This document shows positions 16,994-25,590 of a stretch of 64,000 nucleotides of DNA, one piece after another. Position 1 is the stretch's first letter, and the number at the start of each line of letters is the position of its first letter. Below the pieces are notes generated by a model. It was not told where the DNA came from and did no database searches. It worked only from the letters and a program-made list of their open reading frames with translations. A program made the translations under genes and the position numbers. Location of the stretch: NCBI RefSeq assembly GCF_051251125.1, contig NZ_JBPCZL010000012.1; one strand, given 5' to 3'. Source of the DNA: Carnimonas bestiolae. Its GTDB lineage: Bacteria > Pseudomonadota > Gammaproteobacteria > Pseudomonadales > Halomonadaceae.

Positions 16994-18519
16994 GCAACAA
17001 CGTACTTCCCGAGCCGCCCCAGCCAGAGGCGGCTCCGGCGCAGTTTGCAGCACTGGATCTTGGCTCCAACAGTTTTCACCTGATTACTGCGCGCGTTATC
17101 GATCAGCATTTGCAGCCGCTGCTGCGCTTCAAGCAGCGCGTGCACCTGGCCAATGGCCTTGGCGAAGACGGCGAGCTTAGCGATGAAGCCATGCAGCGCG
17201 GGCTTGATGCGCTGCGTCTGTGCGCTCAGCGGCTGGCCGGTTTCCAGCCTGAACAGGTGCGGGTGGTGGCGACACACGCTCTGCGCGAAGCGAGTAATCG
17301 CGCTGAATTTATTGCCCGCGCGGCCGAGTTTTTGCCCTTCGCCATCGAGACGATATCGGGCCGTGAAGAAGCCCGCCTGATCTATCAGGGCGTGGCGCAA
17401 ACGACGCCCACCCACGAGCAGCGGCTGGTGATCGATATTGGCGGTGGTAGTACCGAAATGATTTCGGGTCATCGGTTTGTCACCGATTTCCTGACATCGC
17501 GCAGCATGGGCAGCGTTTCTTTCACCGACCGCTTTTTTGACAGCGGCGAGATTACTGCCAAGGCGTTCGAAAAGGCCTGCATCGCCGCGCGTGGTGAGCT
17601 CAAGCCAGTAATCGCTGAACTCAAGAAATTCGACTTTGATGCGGTGTATGCAACATCGGGAACCGCCAAGGCGCTGGCGCACTGGGTGAGTCAGCGTGAT
17701 GATCAGCCCGACGATCGCATCAGCCTGAAACAGCTCTATAAATGCCGCGACGAGCTGCTGGCGCTGGGCAAGATCGACAGGATATCGATCAGCGGCATGG
17801 ACCCCGAGCGCGAGGTTATCATCACCGCGGGCACGGCCATTATGCTGAGCATTATGGAAGCGCTGGGCATCGAAACGCTGCAGATTCACGATGCAGCGCT
17901 GCGCGAAGGGGTGCTTTACGAGTTGGCCGGTAGCGTGATCGATCGCCACAACGTGCGGCAACGCACCGTTGATGGGCTGGCGGCGCGCTATTGTATTGAT
18001 CCTGATCAGGCGCGCCGCATCGAGCGTGCTGCGAAGCAGCAGTTCGATAAGGTGGCTGGGCCGTGGGAACTGTCGCAGGAGTGGTGTCGACGCATGCTGT
18101 GGGCGGCCCGCTTGCATGAGGTGGGACTGCAAATCAGCTCCAGCAGTATGCATCACCATTCGGCTTACATTCTTGCCAATGCCGATATGCCGGGCTTCGG
18201 TAAGGAGGAGCAGCTGCTGCTCGCCACGTTGGTGCGCTGCTGTCGGAAGAAGATCAGGCCCGATGTGATTCCCGAATTCTCGCTATATTCGCAGCAGGAA
18301 GTGTACCGCTTGATCGTGGTGCTGCGTTTGGCGGTACTCGACAACATCGATCGTCAGGATTCAGCACCGAGCTTTTTCATTAGCAGTAGTAGTGGCGATC
18401 AGCTCGAAGTGACCTTGACTGCGGCAGGGCGTATGGATCCGGTGCTGCTCGATCAGCTAAATGGTGAAGTGAAGCAGTACGCCAAGCTGGGCATCACGCT
18501 GAAGGTGCACAACGCATAG
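16990..18519 (+). CDS. ppx: Exopolyphosphatase (Ppx/GppA)
   Basis: Ppx removes phosphate from polyphosphate chain ends; the related GppA also cleaves pppGpp. The ASKHA phosphate-binding motifs ALDLGSNSFHL (near residue 18) and VIDIGGGSTEMI (near 147) are intact, with a C-terminal HD-like helical domain in a normal 509-residue length. The ATG overlaps the ppk stop (ATGA), so the two enzymes are translationally coupled, as in E. coli ppk-ppx. The adjacency to ppk favours Ppx over GppA. Confidence 0.94.
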   Translation: MSNNVLPEPPQPEAAPAQFAALDLGSNSFHLITARVIDQHLQPLLRFKQRVHLANGLGEDGELSDEAMQRGLDALRLCAQRLAGFQPEQVRVVATHALREASNRAEFIARAAEFLPFAIETISGREEARLIYQGVAQTTPTHEQRLVIDIGGGSTEMISGHRFVTDFLTSRSMGSVSFTDRFFDSGEITAKAFEKACIAARGELKPVIAELKKFDFDAVYATSGTAKALAHWVSQRDDQPDDRISLKQLYKCRDELLALGKIDRISISGMDPEREVIITAGTAIMLSIMEALGIETLQIHDAALREGVLYELAGSVIDRHNVRQRTVDGLAARYCIDPDQARRIERAAKQQFDKVAGPWELSQEWCRRMLWAARLHEVGLQISSSSMHHHSAYILANADMPGFGKEEQLLLATLVRCCRKKIRPDVIPEFSLYSQQEVYRLIVVLRLAVLDNIDRQDSAPSFFISSSSGDQLEVTLTAAGRMDPVLLDQLNGEVKQYAKLGITLKVHNA

Positions 18520-18555
18520 CGCCAAGCGGTCGGGATTCAGATAGGCGGGATTGAA

Positions 18556-18581
18556 AAAGGGCGGCCATCAGGCCGCCCTTT
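18556..18581. terminator. Bidirectional terminator between ppx and the quinone oxidoreductase
   Basis: AAAGGGCGGCC (18556-18566) pairs perfectly with GGCCGCCCTTT (18571-18581) around ATCA. On the minus strand the stem is followed by TTTTTC, on the plus strand by TTTGTGTGT, so it can serve both convergent genes. Confidence 0.88.
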
Positions 18582-18608
18582 GTGTGTCTGGTGCCTATGC
18601 CCAGGCCG

Positions 18609-19622
18609 CTATTCCTCGCTAACGCGCAGCACGATCTTGCCAATGTGCTTGCTTGAATCCATCAGCTCATGCGCTTTGCGCGCATCGCTAAAATCGAAAA
18701 TGGTATCGATCACGGGGCCGACTTCGCCTTCGTTAATCAGCGGCCACACTTTCTCGTTCAATTCGCGCGCAATCGCCGCTTTCTCTTCAACGGTCCGTGA
18801 GCGCAGGGTCGAGCCGGTATGGGTGAGGCGTTTCAGCATCAAGCGGAACACCTCGACGTTGTCCGAGTTACCTTGCTGCGTGGCAATTTGCACGATACGG
18901 CCGTATTTGGCGGCGGCGCGATAATTTTGGGTCACGTAGTCGCCGCCAATCATGTCGAGAATCAGATCAACGCCGTGGCCGTCGGTGAGTTGCTTCACTT
19001 CCTTGGCGAAGTTCTGTTCGCGATAGTTGATGGCATCGGTAGCGCCCAATTCGAGGCAGGCATCGGCTTTTTCCTGGCTGCCGACGGTGACGATAATCTG
19101 CTGTGCCTTGAATGCGCGCGCAAGCTGGATGGCGGTAGTGCCAATGCCGGAACTGCCGCCGTGAATCAGCACGCGATCATTAGCGCTTAGCTTGCCGTCC
19201 TGAAACAGGTTGGTCCACACCGTCATGAAGGTTTCGGGAATCGCTGCCGCCTGCACCAGCTCAAGGTGGTCGGGGGCGGGCAGGGTGTTGTGCTCGTGCA
19301 CACAGCAATATTCCGCATAGCCGCCGCCCGCAATCAGCCCGCAGACGCGATCGCCTACCGCGAAGCGCTCAACACCGCTGCCGACGGCCACCACTTTCCC
19401 GGCCACCTCTAGCCCCGGAATATCAGAAGCGCCTTCCGGCGGTGGATAATTGCCCTGACGCTGCATGACATCGGGGCGGTTAATGCCTGCTCCCACCACC
19501 TTTATCAGCACCTCTCCTTCGGCGGGCGTTGGCACCTTACGCTCGCCGAAGCTGATGACTTCGGGGCCTCCTGCGCCGTCGAATTCGATCACTCTCATCT
19601 GTTCAGGCAACGCGCCAGTCAT
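18609..19622 (-). CDS. NAD(P)H quinone oxidoreductase, PIG3/zeta-crystallin type
   Basis: A 337-residue zinc-free medium-chain reductase. MRVIEFDGAGGPEVISF and GINRPDVMQRQGNYPPP are typical of the TP53I3/PIG3 branch, followed by the nucleotide-binding HGGSSGIGTTAIQLA. These enzymes reduce quinones or reactive enones using NADPH. ATG at 19622 (MTGALPEQMRV) or the internal Met at residue 9 are both possible; the latter matches the shorter family N-terminus. It is monocistronic, convergent with ppx. Confidence 0.9.
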   Translation of the reverse strand: MTGALPEQMRVIEFDGAGGPEVISFGERKVPTPAEGEVLIKVVGAGINRPDVMQRQGNYPPPEGASDIPGLEVAGKVVAVGSGVERFAVGDRVCGLIAGGGYAEYCCVHEHNTLPAPDHLELVQAAAIPETFMTVWTNLFQDGKLSANDRVLIHGGSSGIGTTAIQLARAFKAQQIIVTVGSQEKADACLELGATDAINYREQNFAKEVKQLTDGHGVDLILDMIGGDYVTQNYRAAAKYGRIVQIATQQGNSDNVEVFRLMLKRLTHTGSTLRSRTVEEKAAIARELNEKVWPLINEGEVGPVIDTIFDFSDARKAHELMDSSKHIGKIVLRVSEE

Positions 19623-19933
19623 GGTGTGTCCTCATCGTAAAAGCGGGTGGTGAATGCTCAGCATCGCGCCGATGCGTTTGCTGAGCGCATTGGCTACACG
19701 ATAGCACCTGCGTTTTACTTATCGATAGTGCACGGTTGCCGCTTGGGCCTCTAGGGGAATGCTGTGACAGCCGCCCAAAGGATAGCGCTAGCGATGGCGT
19801 CCCCGTGCTCTATTGCTAGCGTGTGAGGCTGGGGAGGGCGCGGCAAGGCTGTTAAGATACGCTGCTATGTCAATGCGGAGCGGTGGGCCAACTGCGACGC
19901 GCAGCACCTGATCGGGCCTATCTGAATGCGAGA
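19623..19933. other. Intergenic region before the amidase operon
   Basis: A 311-bp gap between divergent genes. TAAGAT near 19853 could be a minus-10 for the amidase, but no good minus-35 is visible. I see no gene or known operator. Confidence 0.35.
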
Positions 19934-21370
19934 ATGACAGTGATATCCATTGAGCAGTTGGCGGCATTACCGTTGCCTGATTTGCTGGCGAGTTATCGTC
20001 GCGGAGACCTCGATCCGGTGGCGGTCGTCGAGTGCTTTCTAGCGCAGGCGCAGCGCGTCAATCCCACTATCAATGCGCTTTATGAGATGCAGTGCGAGCA
20101 GGCGCTGGCAAATGCCCGGGCGTCGCGCGCGCGCTGGCAAAAGCGGCAAAACGTTGGAGCGCTGGACGGTGTGCCCGTCACGCTCAAGGATTCGGTTAAT
20201 GCCTGCGGCATGCATTGGTATCACGGCTCCAGCGCTCACGGAGACGGGCGACTGGCCAGCGAGGACGCGCCGCCGGTGGAGCGCTTGAACGCGGCCAATG
20301 CCATTGTGCTGGCGAAGTGCACCATGCCCGATTTCGGCATGAGCGCGTCTGGTGTCAGCTCGCGTCACGGTATCACCCGCAATCCCTGGAATACCGCTGC
20401 GAGCCCCGGTGGCTCGAGCTCGGGCGGTGCTGCCTCGCTGGCGGCGGGGGTAGGTGTCGCCTCGATCGGCTCCGATATTGCCGGATCAGTGCGCCTTCCG
20501 GCTGCTCAATGTGGACTTGCAGCGCTTAAGCCTACGCAAGGGCTGATGGCGCACACGCCAGCCTCGGACGTGCGTTCTGCCGGACTAATCAGTCGCCATG
20601 CCGCTGATCTCGAACCGCTGCTGCGCGCTGTGGCGGGAGTTCACCCCAAGGATCGCTTCTCGCTGCCGCTTGTCGAGCCTGATGCGAACACTCTTTCCCC
20701 TCGGGTCGCCGTTTATCAACGCTTTGGCTTCGGTCCTGAACCTGAATCTGCCGCCCGACATGCGGTTGAGCAGGCGGCGTTAGCGCTTGCCGAAATGGGG
20801 GCCTCGGTGGCGCAGCAGCCCGCGCCTTATCAGCAAGACATCTACGCGGCCATTGATGATACGTTCAAACTGCGCGCATGGCGGGAGTACGCCAGTTGCT
20901 CGCCAGCGCTTAGAAATGGCGTGCCGCAACCGCTCGTAGAGTGGTGTGCGCCAGCCGGCGGCTGGACGCTTGCCGACATGGCGGATATCGACACGCGGGT
21001 GCAGCGCGGTGTTGCTGCCACCAATGCGTTGTTCGACCACGCCGACTTTTTGCTGACCCCAGTAACGCCAGTTATTGGCTTCAGAGCTGAGCAGTTGGGG
21101 CCCGACCCCAAGATGCCGCTGCGGCACTGTAGCTTTACCGCCCCCTTCAATCAGTCAGGGCATCCCGCGGCGGTGGTTGCCGCTACCATGGGGCCACAGC
21201 GTCAACCAGTGGGGATACAGCTGGTCGCGCGGCGCTGTGATGATATCCGCTTGCTGCATTGGGCAGTTCGCCTGGAAGCTGCGCTGCGGCGCTTGGGCGA
21301 AACGAGCAGCTGGCCGCTCTCACCGTCGGCGGTTGCTGATACCACGGTCACTAACGCCCATGACGGCTGA
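19934..21370 (+). CDS. Amidase (amidase signature family)
   Basis: A 478-residue Ser-cisSer-Lys hydrolase that cleaves a carboxamide. The catalytic lysine is in VTLKDSVNACG, the signature GGSSSGGAASLAAGVG follows, and the nucleophile region is GSDIAGSVRLPA. This family includes GatA, indoleacetamide and fatty acid amide hydrolases; no GatB or GatC is nearby, so GatA is excluded. ATG at 19934 (MTVISIEQLAALPLPDLL) is taken as start, although the frame stays open to 19883 and no strong ribosome site is seen. The stop overlaps the next gene by 11 nt, so the amidase and two kinases form one operon. Confidence 0.88.
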   Translation: MTVISIEQLAALPLPDLLASYRRGDLDPVAVVECFLAQAQRVNPTINALYEMQCEQALANARASRARWQKRQNVGALDGVPVTLKDSVNACGMHWYHGSSAHGDGRLASEDAPPVERLNAANAIVLAKCTMPDFGMSASGVSSRHGITRNPWNTAASPGGSSSGGAASLAAGVGVASIGSDIAGSVRLPAAQCGLAALKPTQGLMAHTPASDVRSAGLISRHAADLEPLLRAVAGVHPKDRFSLPLVEPDANTLSPRVAVYQRFGFGPEPESAARHAVEQAALALAEMGASVAQQPAPYQQDIYAAIDDTFKLRAWREYASCSPALRNGVPQPLVEWCAPAGGWTLADMADIDTRVQRGVAATNALFDHADFLLTPVTPVIGFRAEQLGPDPKMPLRHCSFTAPFNQSGHPAAVVAATMGPQRQPVGIQLVARRCDDIRLLHWAVRLEAALRRLGETSSWPLSPSAVADTTVTNAHDG

Positions 21371-22316
21371 ACGTGAGGATCGCCTCAGCGCATTGGCGAG
21401 CCGCTGGTTGGGCGGTAAGCCAAGCCGCATGGCAACGCCTTTCGTGGCGCTTGCTTCACCCAGCTGGCGCGGCGTCGACGCCGAGATTATCCGCGCTGAG
21501 CGCGGCGAACGCGCGGTAATGATCAAGGCGTGGTTGCCTGACACGCGCTTCTATATCGATACCGACCATGCCAGTCGCGTCACCTGTGCAGCCGCGGAGC
21601 ATCGCTTGGCGCCTGCAGTGCATGAGTACGCGGCCGAATATCCCGCATTGGTGATGGAAGCCTTGGGCGACGAGTGGCGCGTGGCGCGGCTTGAGGATGT
21701 TGACGAGTCGGGCACGCGCGAGGCCATCTTTGCCGCGTTCAAGTCGCTTGAGCGTTTGACCACCCGGCCGCACTGCCAGTGGGGCTGCGCCGCGGTCGAT
21801 CATCAGCTAGGCGAGCTGTTACCGCAAGCCGCTAGCGCCGGTCGATTTCCCGCTACACAGCTCGCGCATTGGCGCGATTTTGTCGCGCGTGCGACGGCCG
21901 CCATCAGGGCCGTGGGAGTAGATCAGCGTTTGATACACGGCGATGCCAATCTGTCCAACTTGATGCTGCACGATAATGGCAGCGTACGCCTGCTGGATTT
22001 CGATATGGCGGGATTGGCCGATCCTTTCCAACAGCTAGGCTGCTGCTTAATAGAATATTGCGACAGCGAGGCCACCGCGCGCGAGGCCTTCGAGCAGTGG
22101 TGCGGCTACTTCGACGAACGTGAGTATCAGCGGGCGATGGTATACGCGATGCTCGATGACCTGCGCTGGGGGCTGATCGCACAGCGTCTGTCGGATCTAT
22201 CGCCGCGCCGTTATCAGGAGTTTGGCAAATACGCGAGTTGGCGCTTGTGGCGTTTCAGTACGTGGCTTGAACGCGACAGCGCGGCGCGGCTGCGTGCGAT
22301 AGGAGCAGCGCGATGA
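21360..22316 (+). CDS. Aminoglycoside/choline kinase-like phosphotransferase A
   Basis: A 318-residue protein of the protein-kinase-like APH/choline kinase superfamily. The catalytic loop LIHGDANLSNLML (Brenner motif HxDxxxxN) and metal-binding LLDFDMAGLADP are intact; the ATP lysine is probably in AVMIKAW. The ATG at 21360 lies inside the amidase 3' end. The next gene is a second, different member of the same superfamily overlapping by 4 nt. Substrate unknown. The partner amidase suggests that the pair acts on an amino alcohol or related compound released from an amide; this is inference. Confidence 0.82.
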   Translation: MTAEREDRLSALASRWLGGKPSRMATPFVALASPSWRGVDAEIIRAERGERAVMIKAWLPDTRFYIDTDHASRVTCAAAEHRLAPAVHEYAAEYPALVMEALGDEWRVARLEDVDESGTREAIFAAFKSLERLTTRPHCQWGCAAVDHQLGELLPQAASAGRFPATQLAHWRDFVARATAAIRAVGVDQRLIHGDANLSNLMLHDNGSVRLLDFDMAGLADPFQQLGCCLIEYCDSEATAREAFEQWCGYFDEREYQRAMVYAMLDDLRWGLIAQRLSDLSPRRYQEFGKYASWRLWRFSTWLERDSAARLRAIGAAR

Positions 22317-23224
22317 GCGATGCAGCGCTGCGTCGGATACTGCCCGTGTGGGCGCGTGGGCCTGAATGGCAGTTGTCGCCCATTGCTGGGGGGCTGGTCA
22401 ACGACAACTTCGTATTATCACGCGGCGACCAGCACTACTTCGTTAAGCGTTTTGGTGCTGGAACCGCGGCCTTTATTGATCGCCGCCAGTCGATAGCGGC
22501 GCAGCAGCAGGCCTGCCAGCTAGGCATCGCGCCGGCTGTCATCCATTTTGACGCTGAACAAGGCGTAGAAATCAGCGAGTTTCTCACTGATTATCGCACC
22601 GCTCGGTCGGCAGATTTCAGCGATCAGCGCTATTTGCACGCGGCGGTGTCGGCCTATCGTTGCCTGCATCAGGCGCCGCTGCTAGCGACCAGCAAGGATG
22701 TGTTTAGCATGACCGACGAGCATTTCGAGCACGGGCGTATGCTGGGCGCGCGGCAGCCGTCGTGGTTTGACTGGATGGTTGAGCAGTATCAGCGGGCGCG
22801 CGAGGCCTTCTTGGCATCGGGGCTTGATCTGGTGGCGTGTCACAACGATCCGATGCCGGGAAACTTCCTCTTCAAGGAAGATAATACCGGGGCCCCGTGC
22901 TCGCTCAAATTAGTGGATTTCGAATTTGCCTCGAACAACGAACGTGCCTACGAGCTAGGGGTGTTTCTGGGCGAAATGTTTGTTGATAGCGCGCGTTGCA
23001 ACGAACTGATGGAAGCCTACTTTGGCGCGGTGACACGCCGTGTTGAAGCGCGTGTGTGGGTAATGCGTGCAATAGCGGACGTGAAGTGGGGGGCTTGGGC
23101 GGTGCAGCAGCGCTGCCGTTCCGACTGGGATTTCGATTATCAAAAATATGGCATGTGGAAGTACGCACGTGCCCGCGAACTGATGTTAACCCCTGACTGG
23201 GAGCGCTGGATGGCTCGTCTATAA
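22313..23224 (+). CDS. Choline/ethanolamine kinase-like phosphotransferase B
   Basis: A 303-residue member of the LicA/choline kinase branch. Marks are the N-terminal GGLVNDNFVLSRG, the catalytic HNDPMPGNFLFKED and metal-binding KLVDFEFASNN, plus the choline-kinase-like YELGVFLGEMF. It differs clearly from the kinase encoded just upstream. Start ATG 22313 overlaps the upstream stop (ATGA). It ends the amidase operon; an AT-rich stretch follows. Choline or ethanolamine is the best guess for substrate, without direct proof. Confidence 0.82.
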   Translation: MSDAALRRILPVWARGPEWQLSPIAGGLVNDNFVLSRGDQHYFVKRFGAGTAAFIDRRQSIAAQQQACQLGIAPAVIHFDAEQGVEISEFLTDYRTARSADFSDQRYLHAAVSAYRCLHQAPLLATSKDVFSMTDEHFEHGRMLGARQPSWFDWMVEQYQRAREAFLASGLDLVACHNDPMPGNFLFKEDNTGAPCSLKLVDFEFASNNERAYELGVFLGEMFVDSARCNELMEAYFGAVTRRVEARVWVMRAIADVKWGAWAVQQRCRSDWDFDYQKYGMWKYARARELMLTPDWERWMARL

Positions 23225-23512
23225 TTAAAAAGGCGTTCTTTCAGTTGCGATTCTTAATATTTATCCCTATTTTTTGTATTGGTATTTGTTTATGCTATTT
23301 TGCGATAATATAACAGTTATGACGGTTGCAAATAAATGTCGCAAACAGTAACGCGGCTGCTGATTGCATCTAAGAATGTTTCATTTAAGTTTCATTCGTT
23401 TGCACCGAAGTAGATGCCCTCTCACTATGACGGCACGCTGATTGCCCTGACTGCGTTTCTGATGTTCTCGCTTGGCCAGCACTTTTATAATTTGGGGAGG
23501 TGGCAATCAGCC
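23225..23512 (+). promoter_or_regulatory. AT-rich regulatory region before the ABC importer operon
   Basis: This 288-bp stretch is far richer in A and T than its surroundings. It holds a possible promoter TTGTAT (23274-23279) plus TATTTT, a GATAATATAACAGTTATGA element that slightly resembles Fur or Zur sites, and a pair of direct repeats noted separately. The GGGGAGG at 23494-23500 is the likely ribosome site for the gene at 23513. I find no cobalamin riboswitch B12 box. Confidence 0.45.
23378..23396 (+). promoter_or_regulatory. Direct repeat GTTTCATT with 11-bp period
   Basis: GTTTCATT occurs at 23378 and again at 23389, so two 8-bp half sites are spaced one helical turn apart. This is the usual layout for OmpR/PhoB-type response regulators. 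No cognate regulator is encoded nearby. Confidence 0.35.
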
Positions 23513-24553
23513 ATGAGTCGTCGCAGCATTCATTCATTCGCGCTCCTGCCAATCGCTGCCATATGGCTGGCGCTGGCGCTATCCGTGCTCGCCAAGCCGG
23601 CCACTGCCGCCTCCTTCCCCTATCAGCTCAATAACTGTGGCCGTACGCTCACCTTCAAGGCGCCCCCAAAGCGCGTGGTGACCATCGGGCAAGGTTCCAC
23701 CGAACTGCTGCTTGAGCTGGGCCTCAAGGACCGAATTGTTGGTACCAGCCTGTGGTTTGGGCCACTGCCCGAAAAATACGCCTATCTTTCCGATAAGCTG
23801 CCGCGTTTGGCATATAACTCGCCCGGTTTTGAAAGTGTGCTGTCCACCCATCCCGATCTGGTGATGGCGCAGTACACCTACGACATAGGCCCGCAGGGCG
23901 CAGTCTCGAGCGCCGATCAATTCCTGAAGCTCGGTGTTAATCCGTATATTTCGCCGTCTGACTGCGAGAGCAAGGCCGTTACAGCAAGCTCGAATGCCGA
24001 CGGTGCCCGCAGTACGCCGTTCGATTTCTCTCAGATACTGCAGGAAGTCAACGAGGTTGCGCGCTTGTTCGACGTGCCCGAGCGTGCCGAAGACCTCATC
24101 TCCTCTCTACGCCAGCGCATCGACGCCGTTAGCCACCGTACCCAAACGGCGCGCACTGAGCAGAGCGTGGTGTTCTGGTTCTCCAGTGCCAAGCTGGATG
24201 GCGATGCCTGGGTGGCGGGTAACAACGGTGTGCCTGCCTACATCGCGCGCCAGCTTGGTCTTCGCAATCTTGTTGATATCGGTGAAGAGTGGCCCGCGGT
24301 CAGTTGGGAGCGCATTGCTCAGCTCGACCCCGATATATTGGTAGTTACCTCGATGGAGCGCCGCCGCTACCCGGCAGACGATGTGCTGGCAAAACTCGAA
24401 TTCCTGCATTCGGACCCTGTGGCCAGTCAGCTCAAGGCAGTGCGTAACAACAACATCGTGATTGTCGATGCGCAGGCGCTCAACCCAACGCTGCGCATCG
24501 TTAACGGTTTGGAATCCATCTCCTTCCAGCTCCATCAGGAGCACGGCCATTGA
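23513..24553 (+). CDS. ABC transporter substrate-binding protein (FecB/BtuF class)
   Basis: A periplasmic binding protein of the iron-siderophore/cobalamin class (cluster A-II). After a signal peptide ending near KPATAA, the mature part begins SFPYQLNNCGRTLTFKAPPK, with family pieces RVVTIGQGSTELLLELGL and VSWERIAQLDPDILVV. ATG at 23513 gives a proper signal peptide; the frame opens at 23414. Length is about 346 residues. A permease and ATPase follow with overlapping ends, then cobF. The link to cobF suggests a corrinoid, cobalt compound or tetrapyrrole, but a siderophore is equally allowed by the family. Confidence 0.88.
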   Translation: MSRRSIHSFALLPIAAIWLALALSVLAKPATAASFPYQLNNCGRTLTFKAPPKRVVTIGQGSTELLLELGLKDRIVGTSLWFGPLPEKYAYLSDKLPRLAYNSPGFESVLSTHPDLVMAQYTYDIGPQGAVSSADQFLKLGVNPYISPSDCESKAVTASSNADGARSTPFDFSQILQEVNEVARLFDVPERAEDLISSLRQRIDAVSHRTQTARTEQSVVFWFSSAKLDGDAWVAGNNGVPAYIARQLGLRNLVDIGEEWPAVSWERIAQLDPDILVVTSMERRRYPADDVLAKLEFLHSDPVASQLKAVRNNNIVIVDAQALNPTLRIVNGLESISFQLHQEHGH

Positions 24554-25590
24554 TATCAGCGGTAACCCAGCCGTTTGATCGGAAAGGAAACGCTGCCGTG
24601 CTACTGGCGGGGCTGGCGCTGCTGGTAGTGGCGATTCTCTGCGCGGCCTCTCTTGGAGAAATGCCCGTTTCCATCAGCACGGTAATCAAGGCGCTGGCGA
24701 ACGGAACAGGCGCGGGGCACTTTGCCGTCGCGCCCATCGATATGGGCGTGATATGGGATTACCGTTTGGCCCGCGCCATCATGGCGGCGGTAAGCGGTGC
24801 CGGGTTGGCGGTCTGCGGTACGGTGCTGCAAGCGCTGTTGCGCAATGCGCTGGCCGAACCCTATGTGTTGGGCGTGTCGGCAGGGGCTTCGACGGGCGCA
24901 GTCGCGGTTATGCTGCTGGGCATTGGCGGGGCGTCGCTGGGCGTTCCGCTGGGTGCCTTTATTGGTGCTGTAGCGGCCTTCGCGCTGGTGATGGTGCTCT
25001 CGCAAGGCGGCGCGGCAGGTAATGTGCGCGTGATTCTAGCGGGCGTTGCTAGCGCGCAGCTCTTCAATGCACTCACCTCATGGCTGGTCGCGTCCTCGGC
25101 CAACGCTGAACAGACCCGCGGCATCATGTTCTGGATGATGGGTAGCCTGGCAGGGGTTCGTTGGCCGGATGTCGGCCTGGCAACGCTGGTGGTGGGCGTT
25201 GCGCTGCTGTGCTGTTTACAGTTTACCCGGGCGCTGGATGGATTGGCCTTTGGTGAGCAGCAGGCACGCTCGCTTGGGCTGTCGGTGGGGCGCATTCGAG
25301 CAGTGCTGCTATTAATCACGGCGCTGGTAACGGCGGCGCTGGTGAGTCAGCTCGGTGCGATCGGCTTTGTCGGGCTGGTAGTGCCGCACGCGATGCGCTT
25401 TCTGGTAGGGCCGTTGCACGGTCGTTTGCTGCCGTTGGCGGCTGTTTTTGGCGCCAATTTCCTGGTGTGGTGCGATATTGTTGCGCGTCTGATCGTGCCT
25501 CATCAGGTGCTGCCGATCGGAGTGGTCACGGCGCTGATCGGCGCGCCGGCCTTTGCAATTATTCTTTACCGTGCCCGGGGGCAGCAATGA
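24550..25590 (+). CDS. ABC transporter permease, FecCD/BtuC family
   Basis: A 346-residue inner-membrane permease with about 9-10 helices. Family marks are RLARAIMAAVSGAGLAVCG, LRNALAEPYVLGVSAGAS and LGLSVGRIRAVLLL, plus the conserved GFVGLVVPHAMRFLVG. A TTG start at 24550 overlaps the upstream stop (TTGA). An alternative GTG at 24598 has GGAAAGGAAA 9 nt before it and would remove 16 residues. It works with the binding protein upstream and the ATPase downstream as a complete importer. Confidence 0.88.
   Translation: MISAVTQPFDRKGNAAVLLAGLALLVVAILCAASLGEMPVSISTVIKALANGTGAGHFAVAPIDMGVIWDYRLARAIMAAVSGAGLAVCGTVLQALLRNALAEPYVLGVSAGASTGAVAVMLLGIGGASLGVPLGAFIGAVAAFALVMVLSQGGAAGNVRVILAGVASAQLFNALTSWLVASSANAEQTRGIMFWMMGSLAGVRWPDVGLATLVVGVALLCCLQFTRALDGLAFGEQQARSLGLSVGRIRAVLLLITALVTAALVSQLGAIGFVGLVVPHAMRFLVGPLHGRLLPLAAVFGANFLVWCDIVARLIVPHQVLPIGVVTALIGAPAFAIILYRARGQQ

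Noticed and set aside
16130..18159. Long minus-strand open frames opposite ppk and ppx
   Set aside because: They are antisense shadows of clearly identified genes in GC-rich DNA, with no family features or ribosome sites.
19934..21370. GatA subunit of the tRNA amidotransferase
   Set aside because: No gatB or gatC beside it, and it is coupled to small-molecule kinases.
23225..23512. Possible cobalamin riboswitch before the importer and cobF
   Set aside because: I looked for the B12 box (GCCACTG-like) and the usual upstream conserved elements and found none.
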